A DNA stretch of 64,000 nucleotides from Jiangella asiatica (GTDB taxonomy: Bacteria; Actinomycetota; Actinomycetes; Jiangellales; Jiangellaceae). This document shows, one piece after another, positions 51,560 through 60,160 of the stretch (its first letter is position 1; each line of letters opens with the position of its first letter). Below the pieces are notes generated by a model, which saw nothing but the letters and a program-made list of their open reading frames with translations, did not search any database and had not been told where the DNA came from. The position numbers and the translations under genes were made by a program. The stretch covers positions 62,001 to 126,000 of the forward strand of contig NZ_SMKZ01000010.1 of NCBI RefSeq assembly GCF_004349065.1. The letters run 5' to 3'.

Positions 51560-52447
51560 TCAGGTCGAGGCGGCGTCGGCCGCCAAGGTGACCGCGCCCA
51601 CGAGCGGCGCGTCCTGGGCGAAGCCGGACACCACGACGCCGGGCACGAACACCAGGTGCGAGCGCAGCCGCTCGGTCAGGCGGGTCACGATGCGCGCGCT
51701 GCCGGTGAGCCCGCCGAACAGCACGACCCGCTCCGGATCCAACAGCAGGCACATCCCGACGACGACGCGGGCCATCGTGTCGATGCGTTGGTCGACGACG
51801 GCGCTGAGCTCGGGGTCCGCGGCGGCGACCAGCTCCGCGGCACCGCCGGACAGGCCGTGTGCCGCGGCGAGGTCGTCGAGCACGCGGCCGCCGAAGACCG
51901 CCTCGAGGTGCGCCTCGTCCGGGTCCAGCGTGCCGGCGCCGCCGAGCGTGTAGCCGATCTCGCCGGCGGCGCCGTGGAAGCCCGGCACGACCCGGCCGCC
52001 GACGGTGAGGGCCGCGGCCACGCCGGTGCCCAACCCGAGGACCAGGCCCGGGTCGGCGTCGCGGAGGCTGCCGTGGCGTGCCTCGGCGAGCGCGGCGGCG
52101 TTGACGTCGTTCCACACCGGCACCGGGATGTCGCCGAGCCGGGACCGCAGCGCGTCGGCCAGTCGCAGCTCTCCCCAGCCCGGGACGTTCGGCGCGAGGT
52201 CGATGCCGTCAGGCCGGACCACGCCGGGCGTGGCGATCCCGGCGGCAAGAAGCGGCCGGCCGGAGTCGGAGACCAGCTTCTCCGCGGCGTCCAGCGCCCG
52301 GGCGAGGGCCCGCTCGGCGCCGTCGACGGCGTAGGTGGGCAGCCGTCGCCGCGCCACGATGGTGGCGTCGGGCTCGGCGAGCGCCAGCGCCATCTTGGTG
52401 CCGCCGAAGTCGATGCCCAACAGCAGCCCAGATGTCGGAACGCTCAC
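51560..52447 (-). CDS. ROK-family kinase
   Basis: 295 residues from GTG 52447, overlapping the stop of the lyase gene (GTGA). ATP-binding motifs are LGIDFGGTKMALAL (9-22), GIATPGVV, NDVNAAALAEARHG (catalytic Asp) and GLGTGVAAAL. Normally a CxCGxxGC zinc cluster lies after GEIG(H/Y); here the equivalent stretch is GEIGYTLGGAGTLDPDEAH, with no cysteine. It is therefore a non-zinc ROK protein of divergent type. It should phosphorylate a sugar or aminosugar, or may act as a regulator without DNA-binding domain. It is the last gene of the operon. Confidence 0.85.
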   Translation of the reverse strand: MSVPTSGLLLGIDFGGTKMALALAEPDATIVARRRLPTYAVDGAERALARALDAAEKLVSDSGRPLLAAGIATPGVVRPDGIDLAPNVPGWGELRLADALRSRLGDIPVPVWNDVNAAALAEARHGSLRDADPGLVLGLGTGVAAALTVGGRVVPGFHGAAGEIGYTLGGAGTLDPDEAHLEAVFGGRVLDDLAAAHGLSGGAAELVAAADPELSAVVDQRIDTMARVVVGMCLLLDPERVVLFGGLTGSARIVTRLTERLRSHLVFVPGVVVSGFAQDAPLVGAVTLAADAAST

Positions 52448-53904
52448 GCGGCGACCCGCTCGCGCACCACGTCGTCGAGGCGGGCAGCGGCCGCGTCCAG
52501 CCGGGCCCGGTAGGCGGCCAGGTGCTCGGCGGACCGGGCGACGCTCCCCCGCAGCGCCGCGACCTGGCGGCGCACGGCGACCGTGCCGGGCCCGTCGACC
52601 TGCTCGCGCCGGAGCACCCGCGCGGGGTCGTTGGCGGCGGCGATCAGCTCCTTGGCGGCTTCCTCGCCGACGTCGGCGAACCCCAGCTCGTCCGTGACCT
52701 CCAGCACCGTCCCGACGGTCCACCGGTCCGGTTCAGCCTCGCGCAGCAGCTGGCCGACCACCGAGTGCGCGCCCCGGAACGGCACGCCCGCCGCGGTGAG
52801 CGTGTCGGTGGCGGCGGTGGTCGTAGCGCCGGTGGCGACGATATCGCCGGCCGCCGGCGGCGACAGCGGCTCGATGCGCGCGGTCACCCCGCCGAGCAGG
52901 CGGAAGAACCGGCGGGCGCGGTCGTCGCTCTCCCACAGCCGCGCCTGCACGTCGGTCGTCGCGTTGTTGGAGTCTTCCCACCACGCGGCGCCCACGTTGT
53001 TGAGCACCGAGGCGGCGTCGGCCGCGGTGGCGCCGGCCATGGAGACCAGGTGCTCGAACACGACCGGGTTGCGCTTCTGCGGCATGATGCTGCTGCCCTG
53101 CGTGAACTCCGCCGGCGTGGTCACCCATTGCCAGCTCAGCCAGTCCATCAGGGTGCGGGCGAAGCGGGCACCGGTGGCCAGCGCCTGCGCGTTGAGCGTG
53201 GCCACCCGCATGAGGTGATCAGCGCCGGCCACGGCCTCGTAGGAGTTCACGACCAGCCCGTCGAAGCCGAGCAGCTCGGCCACGCGGGCGGCGCTGATGG
53301 CCAGGTCGGTGCCGGCGAACGCGCACGAGCCCAGCGGCGACACGTTGACCTCGTCGAGCAGGGCGGAATAGGCCCCCGCCTGGCCGGCCAGCGCCTCGGC
53401 GTAGCCGGCGAACACGTGCCCGATGGTGGTCGGCTGCGCCGGCCGGCGGTGGGTGTACCCGATGACGACGACGTCGGCGTAGCGGTCCGCGGCGTCCAGC
53501 AGCACCGCGGCCGTCGCAAGTACCTCGTCCTGGACCGCGGCCAACTGCTCGCGCAGGATCATCCGGAACACGCCCTGGTCCAGGTCGTTGCGGCTGCGCG
53601 CCAGCTGCACGTCCAGCTCGGAGGTGTCGATGCCGCAGGCGGCGGCCAGCCGCTTCTCCACCGTGAAGTAGACGTCCTCGACCGAACCGTCGTACGTGAG
53701 CGCCGCCGGGTCGTCGGCGCGCATCGCCTCCAGCCCGCGCAGCAGCGTCGCGGCCCGCCCGGACGGGATCAGGCCCTGCTCGGCGAGCATGACCACGTGC
53801 GCCCGGCTGGCCTGCACCATGGGCCCGTAGAGCGTGGCCGCGTGGTGCTCGAACGCTACCCGCAGGTGGTTCTCCTGGTAGACGGTCAGGGCCCGGTCAG
53901 GCAT
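52444..53904 (-). CDS. Argininosuccinate-lyase-like fumarase-superfamily enzyme
   Basis: 486 residues, ATG 53904 with AGGAG upstream; start overlaps the creatininase stop by eight bases. Catalytic elements of the aspartase/fumarase superfamily are present: ARSRNDLDQ (in place of SRNDQ), GYTHRRPAQPTTIGH with the general acid-base His, and the mobile signature loop GSSIMPQKRNP with its serine. C-terminal GVPFRGAHSVVG resembles argininosuccinate lyase. No arginine biosynthesis gene is nearby, and this sits between an amidohydrolase and a kinase in an ABC-uptake operon. It more likely cleaves a C-N bond of an imported N-substituted amino acid or aminopolycarboxylate (compare EDDS lyase), which is inference. 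Confidence 0.85.
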   Translation of the reverse strand: MPDRALTVYQENHLRVAFEHHAATLYGPMVQASRAHVVMLAEQGLIPSGRAATLLRGLEAMRADDPAALTYDGSVEDVYFTVEKRLAAACGIDTSELDVQLARSRNDLDQGVFRMILREQLAAVQDEVLATAAVLLDAADRYADVVVIGYTHRRPAQPTTIGHVFAGYAEALAGQAGAYSALLDEVNVSPLGSCAFAGTDLAISAARVAELLGFDGLVVNSYEAVAGADHLMRVATLNAQALATGARFARTLMDWLSWQWVTTPAEFTQGSSIMPQKRNPVVFEHLVSMAGATAADAASVLNNVGAAWWEDSNNATTDVQARLWESDDRARRFFRLLGGVTARIEPLSPPAAGDIVATGATTTAATDTLTAAGVPFRGAHSVVGQLLREAEPDRWTVGTVLEVTDELGFADVGEEAAKELIAAANDPARVLRREQVDGPGTVAVRRQVAALRGSVARSAEHLAAYRARLDAAAARLDDVVRERVAA

Positions 53905-54715
53905 CGGCCTCTCCTGTGTTCGGTGTTCCGTTCGCGGATGGTGCGGTCCCGGGTGGGTCCGGCAGCGGCGCGGCCAGCCAGGCCTCGACGAGCTCGCGCA
54001 GCCGTAGCGCGCCCAGCTCGCGGACCCGCCGCCCGGCGTCGTCGCCGACCAGCGACACGTGGCCGGACCACCCCTCCCACGGCGTGGGGCGCGACTCCAC
54101 CAGCACGTACGGGCTCGGGGTGGAGAGCTTTGGCCGGGGCGGCAGATCGCGGGTGGCGGCGAGGTCGACGGCATCGGGCGCGAAGCCGAGCACACCGCTG
54201 GTCTCGTACGCGCCGCCGTGGCCGCGCGCCGGCAGCGGCCCGAAGATCTCGGTCGTCTCCTCCGGCGTGATCAGCTGGAACCAGTTGGCCAGCAGGAGGC
54301 TGCACCGGCCCCGTCCGGACACCCATTCCATGGCGGCCCGGACGATGGACATGTTGGCGTCGTGCCCGTTGACCACGAGCACGCGGACGAAGCCGGCCGC
54401 GACGATGCCCTCCAGCACGTCGCACAGGTACGGCAGCGCCACCTCGGGGCGTACGCCGACGGTGCCCGGCCACGGCCGGGTCTGCCCGGGGCAGGCGGTG
54501 TACGCGATGGACGGGTACAGCACACCGGACGGGGCGTCGGTGTCCTCCGCCCAGGCCCGGGCGAACCCTTCGGCGAGCAGCAGGTCGGTGCCCAGCGGCA
54601 GGTGCGGGCCGTGCCACTCGAACGCGCCGACCGGCAGGACCGCCAGGTCGGCGCCGGCGACGACGTCCGGCCAGGTCGCGCCGGTCACCCGGGTCGAGTC
54701 GATCAGCCCGCCCAC
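53897..54715 (-). CDS. Creatininase-family metal-dependent amidohydrolase
   Basis: 272 residues from GTG 54715, with GGAGG seven bases upstream. It overlaps the end of the permease gene by 13 bases. FEWHGPHLPLGTD (metal ligands Glu, His and Asp), RVLVVNGHDANMS and HGGAYETS are the hallmark motifs of the creatininase/creatinine amidohydrolase family. The family also contains enzymes that open amide or formamide bonds of other compounds, for example in riboflavin and mycofactocin pathways. Its place between transporter and lyase suggests it hydrolyses an amide in the imported substrate. Confidence 0.88.
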   Translation of the reverse strand: MGGLIDSTRVTGATWPDVVAGADLAVLPVGAFEWHGPHLPLGTDLLLAEGFARAWAEDTDAPSGVLYPSIAYTACPGQTRPWPGTVGVRPEVALPYLCDVLEGIVAAGFVRVLVVNGHDANMSIVRAAMEWVSGRGRCSLLLANWFQLITPEETTEIFGPLPARGHGGAYETSGVLGFAPDAVDLAATRDLPPRPKLSTPSPYVLVESRPTPWEGWSGHVSLVGDDAGRRVRELGALRLRELVEAWLAAPLPDPPGTAPSANGTPNTGEADA

Positions 54716-56472
54716 TGGGTCGCCTCCTTGGCCGAGCGGGACGACCGGCCGCGCTCCAGCCGGCCGCTGACGAGCATCACGATGAAGATCAGCACGATCT
54801 GCAGCATGCCGTACGCCGCCGCCGTCCCCACCTCGAACCGGTACATGCTGTTGTTGATGGCGACGGAGATCGGCTCGGTCTGCGACGTGTAGATCAGGAC
54901 GGACGCGACGAACTCCCCGACGCCGTGCACGAATGCCAGCAGCGCACCGGCCACCACGCCCGGCAGCACCAGCCGCACCGTCACCGTCAGGAATGCCCGC
55001 GGCCAGGACGCGCCCAGGTTGCGGGCGGCCTCCTCCAGCGCCGGGTCGGTCTGCGCGAGCGCGGCGGACGTCGAGCGGAACACCATCGGCAAGAACCGCA
55101 CGAAGTAGGCCAGCGGCATGATCCAGAACGTGGCGACCAGCACCTGGCCGAAGCTGAACACGCTGCCGGTGCTGAAGGCCGCGATGAGGTTGATCGCGAC
55201 GACGGTGCCGGGAAGCGCCCAGGCCAGCATCACGCCGATGTCCAGCAGCGACCGCCCGACGAACTGCAGCCGGCGCACCGCGTACGCGATGAGCACGCCG
55301 ACGACGATGATCCCGGCGGTGGCGACCGCGCTGATGGTCAGCGAGTTGAGGATCGGCTCGAAGGCGCGCGGGTCGTCGACGATGGTCCGGAAGTTCTCCG
55401 TCGTGTACTCCGACGGGATCACCTGCGTGGTCCAGGAGCCGTCGCGCGAGAACGCCACCAGCCCGATGGTCGCCACCGGCGCCAGCAGCACCGCGACGCC
55501 CACCAGCGAGCCGACCATGGCCAGCCAGCGGCCCAGCGGATTGGTTACCTCGCGCCGGTGGCTGGCCACGCCCTTGGACTGCGACCGGTACGACCGCCGG
55601 CCCTCGTACCACCGCATGGCCAGTAGGAACAGGATCGACACCACACCGAGGACTGAGGCGTACGTCGACGCCAGCGGCATGTCGCCGTTGGTGCGGTTGA
55701 TGTAGATCTGCATGGTCATGGTCTGGTCGACGCCGAACAGCAGCGGCGCGGTGTACGACGCCAGCGACGTCATGAACACCAGGAGCGCGCCGGAGACCAT
55801 GGCGGGGGTCAGCATCGGCAGCAGCACGGTGCGCCACATCCGCAACCGGGACGCGCCCAGATTGTAGGCCGCCTCCTCGACTGACGGGTCCAGCCCGCGC
55901 AGCGCCGCGGACGCGGCCAGGTAGAAGAACGGGTACATGGTGAACGTGTGGACCACCAGCACACCGGCGATCCCGCTCACCGCCAGCACCGGCTCCTCGG
56001 TGCCGAACAGCTGCTGCAGCGCCCGAGGCAGGATGCCGGTCTCGCTGTAGAGCAGCTGAAACGAGATGGCGCCGATGAGCGGCGGCAGCGCGGCGGGCAC
56101 CAGGATGATCGCCTCGATGAGCCCGCGGCCAGGGAACTGGAACCGGCGCAGCAGGAACGCCATCGCGACGCCGACCACGCCGCACAGCACGACGCTGGCC
56201 ACCGAGATGAGGATGGAGTTGATCAGCGACTGTTGGGCGACGCCATCGCTGGACAGGAAGCCGGTGTAGTTGTCGCCGGCGTTCTCGCCGACGCTCTCGA
56301 AGAACGTCGCCAGCATCGGCTGGACGATGTAGCCCCACAGCACCAGCGCCAGCGGGAGCACCAGCAGGTACGGGAACCAGCGGGAGCCGGTGATCGCACC
56401 GCCGCGCAGCCGCCGGGCCGGCGCGGCCGGTGGCGCCTCGGCGACGGGGTCCGGCGAGGTGCGCACGCTCAC
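54703..56472 (-). CDS. ABC transporter permease with two fused permease domains (FbpB/AfuB type)
   Basis: 589 residues, GTG 56472 overlapping the ATPase stop (GTGA). It contains two complete binding-protein-dependent permease domains in series. Each has about six membrane segments and an EAA loop: VEEAAYNLGASRLRMWRTVLLPML (about 215-240) and LEEAARNLGASWPRAFLTVTVRLVLPG (about 490-515). The double-domain form is known for iron (FbpB), thiamine and 2-aminoethylphosphonate transporters. The substrate is not predictable from this protein alone. Confidence 0.88.
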   Translation of the reverse strand: MSVRTSPDPVAEAPPAAPARRLRGGAITGSRWFPYLLVLPLALVLWGYIVQPMLATFFESVGENAGDNYTGFLSSDGVAQQSLINSILISVASVVLCGVVGVAMAFLLRRFQFPGRGLIEAIILVPAALPPLIGAISFQLLYSETGILPRALQQLFGTEEPVLAVSGIAGVLVVHTFTMYPFFYLAASAALRGLDPSVEEAAYNLGASRLRMWRTVLLPMLTPAMVSGALLVFMTSLASYTAPLLFGVDQTMTMQIYINRTNGDMPLASTYASVLGVVSILFLLAMRWYEGRRSYRSQSKGVASHRREVTNPLGRWLAMVGSLVGVAVLLAPVATIGLVAFSRDGSWTTQVIPSEYTTENFRTIVDDPRAFEPILNSLTISAVATAGIIVVGVLIAYAVRRLQFVGRSLLDIGVMLAWALPGTVVAINLIAAFSTGSVFSFGQVLVATFWIMPLAYFVRFLPMVFRSTSAALAQTDPALEEAARNLGASWPRAFLTVTVRLVLPGVVAGALLAFVHGVGEFVASVLIYTSQTEPISVAINNSMYRFEVGTAAAYGMLQIVLIFIVMLVSGRLERGRSSRSAKEATQWAG

Positions 56473-57539
56473 GGCCGGACCACCCACAGGTGCTCCGCTG
56501 GCAGCACCACGCCGACGGTGGCGCCGGCGGCGAGCCCGGCCGGGACCTGGACGGCGGCGACGTGCAGCTCGGTGCCGGCGAGGTCGACCACCACGTTGGT
56601 GGACATGCCGGTGAACTCGGTCTCGACGACAGTGGCGCGCAGGCTGCCGGCGACCTCGGGCACGGTCAGCCGGATGTTCTCCGGGCGCACCGACACCAGC
56701 GCCGTCGCCGGTGCGCTCAGCCCGTGGTTCGACGGTGCCGCGGCCCGCAGCGTGACGCCGTCGGGACCGGTGACGTCGACGTGCTCCGGCCCGGCGCCGG
56801 CGGCGGGCAGCTCCAGCACGTTGCTGCGCCCGATGAACGTTGCGACGAAGCGGTTGGCCGGGCGGCGGTAGATCTCCTCCGGGCTGCCGACCTGCTGGAC
56901 GGTGCCGCCGTTCATGACGGCGATCCGGTCGGACATGGCCATCGCCTCGGCCTGGTCGTGCGTGACGTAGATCGAGGTGGTGTTGGCCTCGCGCTGGATG
57001 CGGCGGATCTCCAGCCGGGTCTCCTCACGCAGCTTGGCGTCGAGGTTGGACAGCGGCTCGTCCAGCAACAGCGTGCGGGGCCGGATCACCAGCGCCCGCG
57101 CGAGCGCGACCCGCTGCTGCTGGCCGCCGGAGAGCTGGTCGATGCGGCGTCCGCCGTAGCCCGCGAGGTGCACCTGCTCCAGTGCCTCGTCGACCCGGCG
57201 GCGGGCCTCCGCGCCGCGCACTTTGCGCGTCTTGAGCCCGTAGCCGACGTTCTGCGCCACGCTGAGGTGCGGGAACAGGGCGTAGTTCTGGAACACCATG
57301 CCGGTGTCGCGCTTGTTCGGCGCCGTGCGGGTGACGTCGTCGGCGCCGAAGAAGATGCGGCCCGCGGACGGGAAGTAGAACCCGGCGACCATCCGCAGGG
57401 TCGTGGTCTTCCCGCAGCCGCTGGGGCCCACCAGCGTGAAGAACTCGCCGTCGCGGATGGTCAGGTCGACCGTGTCGACCGCGGGCTCCCCGGAGCGGGA
57501 GAACACCTTGCTCACCGCATCGAGCCGGACCTCGACCAT
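56469..57539 (-). CDS. ABC transporter ATP-binding protein with TOBE domain
   Basis: 356 residues, ATG 57539. Walker A GPSGCGKTT (about 38-46), signature LSGGQQQRVALARAL (about 133-147), Walker B LLLDEPLSNLD and the switch histidine in YVTHDQAEAM are all present. The C-terminal 110 residues correspond to the TOBE regulatory domain of the PotA/FbpC/MalK group. It energises the double permease encoded immediately downstream. Confidence 0.9.
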   Translation of the reverse strand: MVEVRLDAVSKVFSRSGEPAVDTVDLTIRDGEFFTLVGPSGCGKTTTLRMVAGFYFPSAGRIFFGADDVTRTAPNKRDTGMVFQNYALFPHLSVAQNVGYGLKTRKVRGAEARRRVDEALEQVHLAGYGGRRIDQLSGGQQQRVALARALVIRPRTLLLDEPLSNLDAKLREETRLEIRRIQREANTTSIYVTHDQAEAMAMSDRIAVMNGGTVQQVGSPEEIYRRPANRFVATFIGRSNVLELPAAGAGPEHVDVTGPDGVTLRAAAPSNHGLSAPATALVSVRPENIRLTVPEVAGSLRATVVETEFTGMSTNVVVDLAGTELHVAAVQVPAGLAAGATVGVVLPAEHLWVVRP

Positions 57540-57645
57540 GTCTCACCTTCCCCTTGTGTGGCTCCGCCTGATCGACGCAAGAGCTGCCGGCGGATCGCGT
57601 CGTCCGGCGGGCGCACCGTCAGCACGCCCGCCGGACCACTGGGCC

Positions 57646-58701
57646 TCAGCCCTTGTTCTTGATGTTCTCGTTCCAGTAGTTGATCCAATCGGTCTCGTGC
57701 TGACCGATGGTGGCCCAGTCGACCTCCATGGGCTGCAGGTCGAGGTTCGCCAGCCACTCCGGCTGCTCGGAAATTTCGACGGTCGGGATCTGGTAGTAGT
57801 CCGCGGCCAGCTCGGCGCGCAGCCCGTCCTCGAATAGGAACTCCAGGAACTCCGTGGCGGCGTCGGTGTCGCCACCGGCCACCGCCGCCACGCCGTCGAC
57901 CAGCACCGGCGCGCCGGAGGCGGGCATGACGTAGTCGAAGGGCATGTTCTGCTGCTCGGCCTGGATCAGGATGTCCTGGAGGTTCCAGGCGCTGAGTACG
58001 CCCTGCTCGCGCGACATCTTCAGGTAGAGGTCGGCCGGGTTGGCGGCGTACTCGGCGGTGTTGGCGTCGAGCTGCGTCAGCCACTCGTACCCGGGCTGCG
58101 GGTCGGTGCCGTCGGGCGACTCCTTGAGGATCATCGCGGCGTAGATCGAGCGCATGGTGCCGGAGGCGGCCACGTCGCGGATGATGATCTGGTCCTGCCA
58201 TTTCGGGTCGAGCAGGTCGTCCCAGTCCTGCGGCGCCTCGTCCTCCGACAGCGCCGCGTTGTTGTACATGATGACCTCGGGCAGCAGGATCTCGCCGAAC
58301 CAGCGGCCGTCGGGGTCCTTGTGCCCGTCCTCGATGTCCGCGGCGAAGGCCGGCTCGATCGGCTCGAGCAGGTCCTCCGCGGCGCCGGCGTCCAGGCCCT
58401 GCTGGGTGCCGCCCCACCAGACGTCGGCCTGCGGGTTGGACGCCTCGGCACGCACCCGCTCGAGCACCTCCTGGGCGCCAAGGTTGAGCACCTCGACGTT
58501 CCCGGCGTACTCGGGGTGTTCCTCCTCGAACCGCTCCACGACGAAGTCGGTGATGTTGGAGTCGCGGGCGCTGTAGATCGTCAGGCTGCGCGATTCCGAG
58601 CCGCCGCCGTCGGACGTGGTCTCGCCGTCGTCGCCGCCGCAGGCGGTCAGGACCATGCCGAGCGCGACGGTCGCGCCGAGCACGATGATGGGGCGTCGCA
58701 T
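57646..58701 (-). CDS. Extracellular solute-binding lipoprotein, family 1 (iron/polyamine/2-AEP type)
   Basis: 351 residues, ATG 58701. The lipobox LTAC places the lipid-modified cysteine at residue 21, followed by a G/S/D-rich linker. SLTIYSARDSNITDFVVERFEEE, ADVWWGGTQQGLDAG, PQDWDDLLDPKWQDQIIIRDVAASGT and ATEFLEFLFEDGLRAEL are typical of the FutA/FbpA-like and 2-aminoethylphosphonate-like binding proteins. Several tyrosines exist (YNN, YYQ) but I cannot show that they form an iron site. It is the first transporter gene after the ROK regulator, 81 bases downstream of its stop. Confidence 0.88.
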   Translation of the reverse strand: MRRPIIVLGATVALGMVLTACGGDDGETTSDGGGSESRSLTIYSARDSNITDFVVERFEEEHPEYAGNVEVLNLGAQEVLERVRAEASNPQADVWWGGTQQGLDAGAAEDLLEPIEPAFAADIEDGHKDPDGRWFGEILLPEVIMYNNAALSEDEAPQDWDDLLDPKWQDQIIIRDVAASGTMRSIYAAMILKESPDGTDPQPGYEWLTQLDANTAEYAANPADLYLKMSREQGVLSAWNLQDILIQAEQQNMPFDYVMPASGAPVLVDGVAAVAGGDTDAATEFLEFLFEDGLRAELAADYYQIPTVEISEQPEWLANLDLQPMEVDWATIGQHETDWINYWNENIKNKG

Positions 58702-58782
58702 GGATACCTCCGTTGTGTTGTGGTGACGTTCTGGGACGCGCGGCGGACGCGGCGTGCGTCGCGGTGTCCGGCGCCGGGTAGG

Positions 58783-59937
58783 TCAGGTCGGTGGCACCGC
58801 CATCAGGCCGGCGGCGGTGAGCGCGGAGCTGATGGCGCCGTACAGGACCGCCTGTTCGCCGAGCGCGCCGCGGCGGATCTCCACCGGGGCCGGCACGTCG
58901 GCGTCGACCAGCTCCTGCAGCCGCGACAGGGCCGCGTCGTCGAGCTCCGCGGCGGCGCCGCTGAGCAGGACCCGTCCGGGGTCGACGACGCAGGCGCACG
59001 AGATGACCAGCCGCGACCACGCCACTAGCACCTCGTCGAGGTACTCCCGCGCGGCGGTGTCGGCGGCCGCGGCGGCGATCAGTGCGGCGACCGGGCTGGC
59101 GCCGTCCCGGTCGACGCCGGCTCCGTCGCAATAGGCGGCGATGGCGCTCTCGGACCATTGCGCCTCGAACGCGCCAACGCCGTCGTGGGTGTGCGCGTCG
59201 CGGTCCAGCGTCATGAAGCCGACCTCGCCGGCAGCGCTGGAGGCGCCTCGTCGCACCCGCCCGTCGAGCACGAGCCCGGCGCCGACACCGTCGGTGACGT
59301 GCAGCAGCATGAGGTCGCGCACGTCGGCGCCGGCACCGGCGGCATGCTCGCCGGCCACCATGAGGTTCACGTCGTTGTCGACGACGACGGAGACCCCGAG
59401 GCGTTCGCGGATGCCCTCGCCGATGGAGCGGGTCTCGACGACGCCGACGGACGGCGCCAGCCGGACCTCGCCATCGGCGGTGACGCCGGGCACCGCGACG
59501 GCGACGCCGCGCAGCTCCGGCCGCCCCGCCCCGGCCAGTCGCGGCACGACGTCGCAGATGGTGGCGACGATGTCCGGACCGAGCGGCACGTCCTCGTGTG
59601 CGATGACGGTGCCGTCGCTGTCGGCGATCTCGCAGCGCGCCTGGTGCGGCTGAAGCGCCACCGCGGCGACCAGTTCGGCGCGCGGGTTGAACTCGAGCTT
59701 CTCGCGCGGCCGGCCGGACCGGGATGAGTCGGCACCGCGTTCGATCAGGTAGCCTTCCGCGATCAGCTCGCGGACGAGCGGTGTGAGGGTCGCAGGGCTC
59801 AGCCCGGTCAGTTCGGTCAGCTGTGATCGCGAAAGCAGCCGGGCCTGACGGGCCGCGGAGATGACCGCGGACCGCTTGATCTCCCGGGAACGCTCGCGTC
59901 GTACAGGGCTCGCCGGGACTTTGAATTGCGCCTTCAC
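58783..59937 (-). CDS. ROK-family transcriptional repressor
   Basis: 384 residues from GTG 59937. An N-terminal winged helix (AVISAARQARLLSRSQLTELTGLSPATLTPLVRELIAEGYLIERG) is followed by a ROK sugar-kinase-like domain: VAVAVPGVTADGEV, VDNDVNLMVAGEH, LLHVTDGVGAGLVLDG and GEVGF. The canonical histidine and zinc cysteines after GEVGF are absent (GFMTLDRDAH). No ribosome site is seen. It heads the transport operon and probably represses it until the substrate or a phosphorylated derivative binds. An operator candidate lies in the intergenic region at 60008-60032. Confidence 0.85.
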   Translation of the reverse strand: MKAQFKVPASPVRRERSREIKRSAVISAARQARLLSRSQLTELTGLSPATLTPLVRELIAEGYLIERGADSSRSGRPREKLEFNPRAELVAAVALQPHQARCEIADSDGTVIAHEDVPLGPDIVATICDVVPRLAGAGRPELRGVAVAVPGVTADGEVRLAPSVGVVETRSIGEGIRERLGVSVVVDNDVNLMVAGEHAAGAGADVRDLMLLHVTDGVGAGLVLDGRVRRGASSAAGEVGFMTLDRDAHTHDGVGAFEAQWSESAIAAYCDGAGVDRDGASPVAALIAAAAADTAAREYLDEVLVAWSRLVISCACVVDPGRVLLSGAAAELDDAALSRLQELVDADVPAPVEIRRGALGEQAVLYGAISSALTAAGLMAVPPT

Positions 59938-60007
59938 GGTTATTTTCTACGGCGAAAGAACTTCATCAGTCAAGACACGGTTCGGACACGGTGAGTCTCG
60001 GGTCGTT

Positions 60008-60032
60008 ATTTTTCGTTCTCCGAAGGAAAAAT
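60008..60032. promoter_or_regulatory. ROK-type operator candidate
   Basis: ATTTTTC (60008-60014) and GAAAAAT (60026-60032) are complementary, with TTC/GAA (60016-60018 and 60022-60024) nested inside, leaving one mismatched pair. A+T-rich arms around a short centre are characteristic of NagC/XylR-type ROK operators. It lies between the ROK repressor and the PIG-L gene and may regulate both. Confidence 0.5.
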
Positions 60033-60160
60033 CTCGCGAACTCTTGCCAACCGGCCGGCGACGTCCCTAGGGTCGCCATTTGAAGGCCTTCTAGGACGCT
60101 CGGCCGGCGTCCGTCATCCCGTCGTTCGCGCAGTGGTCGCGCGTCGTAGAGAGGGCTCAC

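Noticed and set aside
52444-53904. Lyase considered as biosynthetic argH
   Set aside because: The superfamily motifs fit, but the gene is inside an uptake/catabolic operon and no arginine biosynthesis gene is near; kept as argininosuccinate-lyase-like.
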